DNA of 64,000 nucleotides from Claveliimonas sp034178805 (GTDB lineage: Bacteria; Bacillota; Clostridia; Lachnospirales; Lachnospiraceae), in contig NZ_JBNPMZ010000008.1 in NCBI RefSeq assembly GCF_050314255.1, forward strand, positions 60,648 to 124,647, in the 5' to 3' direction. Positions 58,620-64,000 of this stretch are shown here, one piece after another. The translations under genes and the position numbers were made by a program. Below the pieces are notes generated by a model that ran no database searches, was not told the DNA's origin, and saw only the letters and a list, made by a program, of their open reading frames with translations. The number at the start of each line of letters is the position of its first letter. Positions within the stretch are counted from its first letter, which is position 1.

Positions 58620-59117
58620 ATGCTGAATATCGTATTGCATGAACCGGAAATTCCGGCCAATACGGGGAACATTGGGCGTACCTGTGTAGCGACGGGTACG
58701 CGCCTTCACCTGATAGAGCCGCTGGGATTCCGGCTGGATGAGAAAAGTCTGAAGCGTGCAGGAATGGATTACTGGAAGGATCTGGATGTACGGACTTACA
58801 TTGATTTCAATGATTTTATGGAGAAGAACCCGGGTGCAAAGATTTACATGGCGACGACGAAAGCACCGAACGTGTATACAGAAGTGAATTATGAACCGGA
58901 CTGTTATATTATGTTCGGAAAGGAAAGCGCGGGAATACCGGAGGAAATACTGGTGAAACATAAGGAAGACAGTGTGCGGATACCGATGATTGGGGACATA
59001 CGTTCTCTGAACCTTGGTAATTCAGTGGCCGTTATTTTGTATGAAGCATTGCGCCAGAATCATTTCGAAGGAATGAATCTGAAAGGAAACCTGCACAGAC
59101 TTTCCTGGGAAGAATAA
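58620..59117 (+). CDS. trmL: tRNA (cytidine(34)-2'-O)-methyltransferase
   Basis: A 165-residue SPOUT-fold enzyme methylating the wobble base of tRNA-Leu species. MLNIVLHEPEIPANTGNIGRTC, MFGKESAGIPEEIL, and the knot motif IPMIGDIRSLNLGNSVAVILYEALRQ. ATG 58620 is chosen (GGCAGGG 3-9 nt upstream); GTG 58608 is inside the SD. Confidence 0.95.
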   Translation: MLNIVLHEPEIPANTGNIGRTCVATGTRLHLIEPLGFRLDEKSLKRAGMDYWKDLDVRTYIDFNDFMEKNPGAKIYMATTKAPNVYTEVNYEPDCYIMFGKESAGIPEEILVKHKEDSVRIPMIGDIRSLNLGNSVAVILYEALRQNHFEGMNLKGNLHRLSWEE

Positions 59118-59133
59118 AATAGTGAACCTGGAG

Positions 59134-59175
59134 ACTGCAGACCGACTGCCTGTATTGGCACGGTCTGCAGTTTTC
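59134..59175 (+). terminator. terminator after trmL
   Basis: ACTGCAGACCG / CGGTCTGCAGT stem with an inner TGCC/GGCA, then TTTTCTG. Confidence 0.85.
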
Positions 59176-59222
59176 TGCATATACTAATCACAGATATTGA
59201 TATTGGCGAAGGAGAGAATCCA

Positions 59223-59579
59223 ATGGACATAAAACTTCCCTATTATATGGCATATCCGATGCCGCTTCTCTATGACGATGAAAGAATAGACCGACGGGAT
59301 TTTGAATACATGAAGAGTATGTATCCGGCGACGGCAAAGCGTGTACTGCCCTATGTGGAAGAAGAGTGTGACCGCATGGAATATGACTGCAGTATGATGT
59401 ACGATGAGTATCCGGATCAGCTGCAGCTCATGCTCATGGGAAGACGGATCTATGACAGGGCGAAGGAAAAGGAAGAAAACCCCGGAGACTGGCTTCGGGA
59501 TCTGATACAGGTAATGCTCTATCAGGAGATGTATAAAAGAAGAAGTGACCATAGAAAATACCGCCGGAAATATTTCTGA
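59223..59579 (+). CDS. conserved-looking hypothetical protein
   Basis: Not recognised. 118 residues, acidic N-terminal half and Arg/Lys-rich C-terminus (YKRRSDHRKYRRKYF), no membrane segment; LPYYMAYPMPLLYDDERIDRRDFEYMKSMYP start. GAAGGAGAG lies 7 nt before the ATG, and the gene is bracketed by its own terminators. Possibly a spore-protein-like small protein, but there is no direct evidence. Confidence 0.75.
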   Translation: MDIKLPYYMAYPMPLLYDDERIDRRDFEYMKSMYPATAKRVLPYVEEECDRMEYDCSMMYDEYPDQLQLMLMGRRIYDRAKEKEENPGDWLRDLIQVMLYQEMYKRRSDHRKYRRKYF

Positions 59580-59585
59580 GAATCC

Positions 59586-59622
59586 AAAAAAGGGAGCCTT
59601 TTCGGAAAGTCTCCCTTTTTCT
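59586..59622 (+). terminator. terminator after the 118-codon gene
   Basis: AAAAAGGGAG / CTCCCTTTTT stem with inner CTTTTC-GGAAAG, followed by CTG. Confidence 0.85.
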
Positions 59623-59675
59623 GAAAATCTGTGCTATACTGATGCAAATGAAATCAGGAAGGACGGGATAGGGAT

Positions 59676-60173
59676 ATGGACAATATTATTTTCATTGGAA
59701 TGCCGGCATCAGGAAAAAGCACAATCGGAGTTGTTACAGCTAAGAGACTTGGGTATGGATTTATAGACACAGACCTTCTGATACAGGAACAGGAAGGCTG
59801 TCTGTTAAAGGATATTATTAAAGAAGAGGGAATTGACGGGTTTCTAAAAATAGAAGATCGGGTAAATGCGGAAGTGAAGGTGTCTCATACCGTTATTTCT
59901 CCCGGAGGAAGCGTGGTGTACTGTGAGAATGCCATGCGGCATTATAAAGAGATCGGAACGGTGGTATACCTGCAGACTTCATATGATACCATCAGCAGAA
60001 GAATCGGAGATGCGGAAAAACGGGGAGTAGTTCTTAAGAAAAATCAGACACTGAAGGATCTCTATGAGGAGCGCAGAGTCCTGTTTGAGAAGTACGCAGA
60101 TATCACAGTTTGCGAAGATGGCTTGACATTAGAAGAAACTATTGGTAAAGTGTTGGAGGCGTTGGAGGGGTAA
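59676..60173 (+). CDS. shikimate kinase-like P-loop kinase
   Basis: A 165-residue protein with the shikimate kinase fold: P-loop GMPASGKST, IDTD (substrate Asp), SPGGSVVY for the Gly-Gly loop, and the lid Arg region YEERRVLFEKYADITV. The substrate-binding Arg of the usual F-R-x-x-E motif is replaced (GFLKIEDR), so the substrate may differ. No other aro genes are nearby. Confidence 0.82.
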   Translation: MDNIIFIGMPASGKSTIGVVTAKRLGYGFIDTDLLIQEQEGCLLKDIIKEEGIDGFLKIEDRVNAEVKVSHTVISPGGSVVYCENAMRHYKEIGTVVYLQTSYDTISRRIGDAEKRGVVLKKNQTLKDLYEERRVLFEKYADITVCEDGLTLEETIGKVLEALEG

Positions 60174-60250
60174 AATAGATAGTAATACTTCCGGCGCTTT
60201 ATAAAAATTGGAAAAATGTTACAGAAATTTTACGTGCCTGTAAAAATTAT

Positions 60251-60278
60251 TTTACAATTGACAAAAGTGTGATATACT
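60251..60278 (+). promoter_or_regulatory. murA promoter
   Basis: TTTACA (60251-60256), 16 nt, TATACT (60273-60278). Confidence 0.65.
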
Positions 60279-60344
60279 AGTAACGCAAGACATTGTTCTG
60301 CAGGGTGAGAGTATATATAATTGGAACAGTAATAGAGGTGTAAT

Positions 60345-61637
60345 ATGGAGCAGTATATTATAAAGGGTGGCAATCCGCTCGTCGGTGAGGTCGAGATCGG
60401 CGGTGCTAAGAATGCAGCACTGGCAATTCTTGCAGCAGCGATCATGACAGATGAGACGGTATTGATTGATAACCTGCCGGATGTAAATGATATTAACGTA
60501 CTTCTGGATGCGATTTCCGGAATTGGAGCAAGTGTTCACCGTGTAGATCGTCACACGGTAAGAATCAATGGAAAAGGTATTACAAATTTTGATATTGAAT
60601 ATGATTACATTAAGAAGATTCGGGCATCCTACTATCTGTTAGGTGCGCTTCTTGGAAAGTATAAAAGAGCTGAAGTAGCTCTTCCTGGCGGCTGTAATAT
60701 TGGAAGCAGACCGATTGACCAGCATCTCAAGGGATTCCGTGCCCTGGGTGCAGATGTAGATATTGAACACGGAAAGATTATTGCAGAAGCTGACCGGCTT
60801 GTCGGAAAACATATTTATTTTGACGTGGTCAGCGTCGGAGCTACCATTAATGTAATGATGGCGGCAGCGATGGCAGAGGGACTGACCATTATGGAAAATG
60901 TGGCAAAAGAGCCACATGTTGTTGACGTGGCAAACTTTTTGAACAGCATGGGCGCCAATATCCGTGGTGCAGGAACTGATGTTATCAAGATTCGTGGGGT
61001 TCAGAGACTGCACAGAACAGAGTACTCTGTTATTCCGGATCAGATAGAGGCAGGAACTTTTATGTTCGCGGCAGCGGCAACCAAAGGAGATGTGACGGTT
61101 CTGAATGTTATTCCGAAGCATTTGGAAGCAACCATCGCAAAGCTGGTAGAGATTGGCTGTGAAGTGGAAGAATTCGATGATGCAGTGCGTGTCGTTTCCA
61201 AGGGAAGCCTGACCTGTACGCATGTGAAGACTCTGCCGTATCCGGGATTCCCGACAGATATGCAGCCACAGATTGGTGTCACACTTTCATTGTGCAAAGG
61301 GACAAGTATTATTACAGAGAGTATTTTCGAGAATCGTTTTAAATATCTGGATGAGCTGGCAAGAATGGGCGGCAATGCTAAGGTAGAAGGCAACTCTGCG
61401 ACGATAGAAGGCGTGGCGAAATTCTCGGGAGCACGGGTCAGTGCACCGGATCTGCGTGCCGGCGCAGCGCTTTGTATCGCGGGGCTCGCGGCAGAAGGAA
61501 TTACGATTGTAGATGATATCGTTTATATCCAGAGAGGATATGAGAGATTTGAAGAGAAACTTAGAAGCCTTGGTGCTGTGATCGAGCGTGTGGCAAGTGA
61601 GAAGGATATTAAGAAATTCAAACTGAAAGTAAGCTAA
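60345..61637 (+). CDS. murA: UDP-N-acetylglucosamine 1-carboxyvinyltransferase
   Basis: First committed enzyme of peptidoglycan synthesis, adding enolpyruvate from PEP to UDP-GlcNAc. 430 residues. GGAKNAALAILAAAI (Lys-Asn pair), the Cys of PGGCNIGSRPID (about residue 117; the fosfomycin target is Cys, not Asp), and GFPTDMQPQ. AGAGGTG precedes ATG 60345. Monocistronic. Confidence 0.96.
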   Translation: MEQYIIKGGNPLVGEVEIGGAKNAALAILAAAIMTDETVLIDNLPDVNDINVLLDAISGIGASVHRVDRHTVRINGKGITNFDIEYDYIKKIRASYYLLGALLGKYKRAEVALPGGCNIGSRPIDQHLKGFRALGADVDIEHGKIIAEADRLVGKHIYFDVVSVGATINVMMAAAMAEGLTIMENVAKEPHVVDVANFLNSMGANIRGAGTDVIKIRGVQRLHRTEYSVIPDQIEAGTFMFAAAATKGDVTVLNVIPKHLEATIAKLVEIGCEVEEFDDAVRVVSKGSLTCTHVKTLPYPGFPTDMQPQIGVTLSLCKGTSIITESIFENRFKYLDELARMGGNAKVEGNSATIEGVAKFSGARVSAPDLRAGAALCIAGLAAEGITIVDDIVYIQRGYERFEEKLRSLGAVIERVASEKDIKKFKLKVS

Positions 61638-61728
61638 TGGAAAATGTGTATTGACTTGTGTCAGTATATGGTGTAGAGTAGCTATTGTACTTGATGAGTA
61701 CGTGAGAAACAAGTAAATATCAGACTTT

Positions 61729-61828
61729 CTCTTATTCAGAGCGGTGGAGATACAAAGGATCTGTGAAGCCGCGGCAACCCCAGAAGACTGGAAGGTGCCA
61801 ACCTGAGCGAGCAATCGAACAATAAGAG
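61729..61828 (+). ncRNA. SAM-I (S-box) riboswitch of metK
   Basis: Aptamer closed by P1 CTCTTATT (61729-61736) / AATAAGAG (61821-61828). Conserved core AGAGCGGTGGAG, CTGTGAAGCCGCGGCAACC and AAGGTGCCAA blocks are present. High SAM should stabilise P1 and let the following terminator form, turning metK off. This fills most of the 361-bp gap between murA and metK. Confidence 0.95.
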
Positions 61829-61846
61829 GATTGGTTATGAAATATG

Positions 61847-61876
61847 AACAGTCCGCTTATGGCGGGCTGTTTTTTC
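61847..61876 (+). terminator. riboswitch expression-platform terminator
   Basis: AACAGTCCGC / GGCGGGCTGTT stem with TTAT loop, then TTTTTT, 19 nt after the aptamer and 120 bp before metK. Confidence 0.9.
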
Positions 61877-61998
61877 GCTCTATAGGAAACTGCGTTTCCA
61901 TAGAGCAAGAATATACAGACCAGATCATGAGAGAAAGCTGACGCATACGCCGCAGCGGATGCACCGCGGCACATTTGAACAAATAAGGAGAGGATAAA

Positions 61999-63186
61999 AT
62001 GGAAAAAAGATTATTTACATCTGAATCTGTAACTGAAGGACACCCGGATAAGATGTGCGACCAGATTTCCGATGCAATTCTGGATGCGCTGATGGAGCAG
62101 GATCCAATGAGCCGTGTGGCATGCGAAACCTGCACGACGACAGGTCTGGTTATGGTTATGGGGGAAATCACTACAAAGGCTTACGTGGATATTCAGAAAA
62201 TTGTGCGTGATACGGTAAGAGAGATTGGGTATACACGAGGAAAATTCGGATTTGACGCAGACACCTGTGGTGTGATCACTGCGATTGATGAGCAGTCTGC
62301 CGATATTGCACTCGGTGTGGACAAGGCACTGGAGGCAAAGGAAAATAAGATGTCAGAGGAAGAGCTGGATGCAATCGGAGCAGGTGATCAGGGTATGATG
62401 TTCGGATATGCATCTGACGAGACGGAAGAGCTGATGCCGTATCCGATCGCGCTGGCACACAAGCTTGCCAGAAGACTGACGGAAGTGAGAAAAAACGGAA
62501 CCCTTCCGTATCTGAGACCGGATGGAAAGACACAGGTAACTGTAGAATATGATGAGAACGGAGTTCCGTCCAGACTGGATGCAGTGGTACTTTCCACACA
62601 GCATGATCCGGATGTAACACAGGAACAGATTCATGAAGACATTCGCAAGTACGTATTTGATGCAATCATCCCAGAGGGAATGACAGATGAGAAGACCAAG
62701 TTCTTCATCAATCCGACCGGACGCTTTGTTATCGGCGGACCACACGGTGACAGCGGACTTACAGGACGTAAGATTATTGTAGATACCTACGGCGGAATGG
62801 CACGTCATGGCGGCGGAGCATTTTCCGGAAAGGACTGCACCAAGGTAGACCGTTCTGCGGCATATGCAGCACGTTATGTGGCAAAGAACATTGTTGCGGC
62901 AGGGCTTGCAAAAAAATGTGAGATTCAGCTGTCTTACGCAATCGGTGTGGCATACCCGACTTCCATTATGATCGATACATTTGGAACCGGTAAGCTCTCT
63001 GATGAGAAACTGGTAGAGATTATCCGTGAGAACTTCGATCTCCGTCCGGCAGGAATCATCAAGATGCTGGATCTGAGAAGACCGATCTACAAGCAGACTG
63101 CGGCATACGGACATTTCGGACGCACAGATATCGAACTTCCGTGGGAGAAACTGGACCGCGTTGAGACATTGAAGAAATATTTGTAA
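61999..63186 (+). CDS. metK: S-adenosylmethionine synthetase
   Basis: A 395-residue enzyme making SAM from methionine and ATP. Motifs ESVTEGHPDKMCDQISDA, GAGDQGMMFGYA and GGGAFSGKDCTKVDRSAAY-type P-loop are intact. AAGGAGAGG precedes ATG 61999. Controlled by the SAM-I riboswitch upstream. It supplies SAM to the trmL, trmN6 and radical SAM enzymes encoded here and feeds the MTA/SAH recycled by mtnN. Confidence 0.97.
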   Translation: MEKRLFTSESVTEGHPDKMCDQISDAILDALMEQDPMSRVACETCTTTGLVMVMGEITTKAYVDIQKIVRDTVREIGYTRGKFGFDADTCGVITAIDEQSADIALGVDKALEAKENKMSEEELDAIGAGDQGMMFGYASDETEELMPYPIALAHKLARRLTEVRKNGTLPYLRPDGKTQVTVEYDENGVPSRLDAVVLSTQHDPDVTQEQIHEDIRKYVFDAIIPEGMTDEKTKFFINPTGRFVIGGPHGDSGLTGRKIIVDTYGGMARHGGGAFSGKDCTKVDRSAAYAARYVAKNIVAAGLAKKCEIQLSYAIGVAYPTSIMIDTFGTGKLSDEKLVEIIRENFDLRPAGIIKMLDLRRPIYKQTAAYGHFGRTDIELPWEKLDRVETLKKYL

Positions 63187-63264
63187 ATTCCAAATTCTGG
63201 AGTTTTTATGCACAGTTCGCGGAGATGAAACTACTGTTTTGTAGCTTCCCCGCGCACGAAGGGG

Positions 63265-63310
63265 GGCGTTGCTCCATAGATGACTATTCACTATGGAGCA
63301 ACGCCTTTTT
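63265..63310 (+). terminator. metK terminator
   Basis: GGCGTTGCTCCATAG / CTATGGAGCAACGCC, perfect 15-bp stem, then TTTTT. Confidence 0.92.
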
Positions 63311-63515
63311 ATGTGGGATAATTACTTTTCTCACATTCAATACGTACTTTAGGAGTTCCTTACGTGAAAAATCTCATTTTCTTTCCTTTCACACGTAGTT
63401 TTCGGCATTTTTTACGTGGGAAAATGCTTTTTCTTTTATCTGACATGTAGTCACACGCTTTTTTTACGTGTGATATTTGCTTTTCCAAGCTTTGCCACGT
63501 AGGGGCACATTTAAA
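63309..63515. repeat. four-unit degenerate tandem repeat, period 51-52 bp
   Basis: Units begin TTATGTG (63309), TTACGTG (63360), TTACGTG (63412) and TTACGTG (63464). Each continues with a T-rich stretch, an inner ACGTA or ATGTAG, and a C/T-rich end. No ORF. It lies in the 579-bp gap between metK and tnpA. Confidence 0.7.
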
Positions 63516-63611
63516 ATAATTAAAAATAAGTAGCGCCCCTTAGAGCGCGTCCTGGCATACAAACAACAAAAAGGGGCGGTTCACGTTTAGGATAAAAAAG
63601 CGGGAATCCTC

Positions 63612-63715
63612 GGTAATTCAATTGCCGAGATGAAAGCTCTATAGTGCCAGAGGGACGTCGTGAAAGGCGAAAGATTCAATTTTGTGAAATTGCAGACGGT
63701 CTCTCTGGCATGTTT
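63612..63715 (+). repeat. IS200/IS605-type left-end hairpins
   Basis: A CTCGGTAATT / AATTGCCGAG hairpin (about 63616-63637) and a larger folded region opened by TGCCAGAGGGAC (from about 63646) and closed by GTCTCTCTGGCA, with an inner CAATTT-TGTG-AAATTG hairpin. Subterminal hairpins upstream of tnpA are what Y1 transposases recognise; the exact element end is not visible. Confidence 0.5.
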
Positions 63716-63765
63716 TGTAATAACAGAACAAATATTCGATTTTTGATTGCAGTAAAATTACTCAT

Positions 63766-64000
63766 ATGATATATTATGAGTATGAAAGAAATTTAATACA
63801 TTCAAGGACATGTGTATATAATATTAATTACCATGTGGTGTGGTCAGTCAAATATAGAAGAAAGATACTTTCTGCTGAAATAGAGAAATATTTGAAGGAA
63901 CTGGTACATCAGATTGCCGCAGATAAAGGATTTACAGTTCACCTGTTTGAAGTTGGAGAAGGTGATCATATCCATTGTTTTGTATCTGGGCCTCCTAAGT
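63766..64000 (+). CDS. tnpA: IS200/IS605 family transposase TnpA, cut by window end
   Basis: The first 78 codons of a Y1 HUH transposase. The N-terminal NINYHVVWSVKYRRKIL, EIEKYLKELVHQIAADKGF, and the HUH metal site HIHCFVSGPPK are visible. The catalytic Tyr lies beyond the window. It makes single-strand cuts at hairpin ends for peel-and-paste transposition. Whether a tnpB follows cannot be seen. Confidence 0.9.
   Translation, partial: MIYYEYERNLIHSRTCVYNINYHVVWSVKYRRKILSAEIEKYLKELVHQIAADKGFTVHLFEVGEGDHIHCFVSGPPK

Noticed and set aside
63309..63515. CRISPR array
   Set aside because: Units are degenerate throughout, with no constant repeat/variable spacer pattern and no cas genes.

Overview
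The window looks like a chromosomal segment of an anaerobic, endospore-forming Lachnospiraceae-type Firmicute. Evidence: strong AGGAGG ribosome-binding sites; sporulation genes (spoIID, a spoIIQ-like gene, cwlD, bofA, ricT); anaerobe oxidative-stress genes (two rubrerythrins, perR); a large Bacillus/Clostridium-type SRP RNA beside the tRNA deaminase gene; a SAM-I riboswitch before metK; and a Gram-positive Tad pilus operon with DUF5702/DUF6382-type proteins. No tRNA, rRNA, CRISPR array or prophage structural genes were seen.

Layout. 0-7 kb: 3' part of ileS, glgP, spoIID, spoIIQ-like. 7-13 kb: GIY-YIG protein, trhA, a repeat block, reverse rubrerythrin and perR, NlpC/P60 hydrolase, DUF1858 protein, mecA. 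13-20 kb: GH18 protein and cwlD, the latter split by a 4,056-bp element carrying a large serine recombinase and a glutamate-synthase/rubrerythrin fusion. 20-22 kb: sua5, dCMP deaminase, bofA. 22-31 kb: Tad pilus operon. 31-38 kb: rhomboid, histidine kinase, HIT, ECF sigma factor, murG, DUF4367 and DUF6147 proteins, TSCPD protein, a highly folded intergenic element, mtnN. 38-45 kb: membrane protein, PLP decarboxylase, gmk, holB, ricT, trmN6, and a DUF3990-type toxin-antitoxin candidate. 45-52 kb: GH2, phosphopantetheinyl transferase, HTH/acidic protein, dGTPase, DUF6128 protein, tRNA deaminase, SRP RNA. 52-64 kb: DUF4080 radical SAM, VanW, AIR-synthase-like, Lrp/AsnC plus aminotransferase, trmL, shikimate-kinase-like, murA, SAM riboswitch-metK, a 4 x 52-bp repeat array, and the start of an IS200/IS605 tnpA.

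Most interesting system. cwlD (spore-cortex amidase) is cut exactly in its zinc-binding His-Gly-Gly motif. The halves share an 11-bp core (CACGGAGGAGC) and rejoin in frame to a full 227-residue CwlD. The joined element ends form a symmetric attP with 12-bp inverted repeats 24 bp apart. This is the layout of the sigK skin element, in which a large serine recombinase excises the insert in the mother cell. A sigma-E-like promoter before the 5' half reads straight into the recombinase, which would time excision to sporulation. The sigma-E-like promoters of spoIID and cwlD also sit inside terminator hairpins whose 3' arms are the ribosome-binding sites, so only locally started mRNA should be translatable. 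These are inferences from sequence; the checks are given with each finding.
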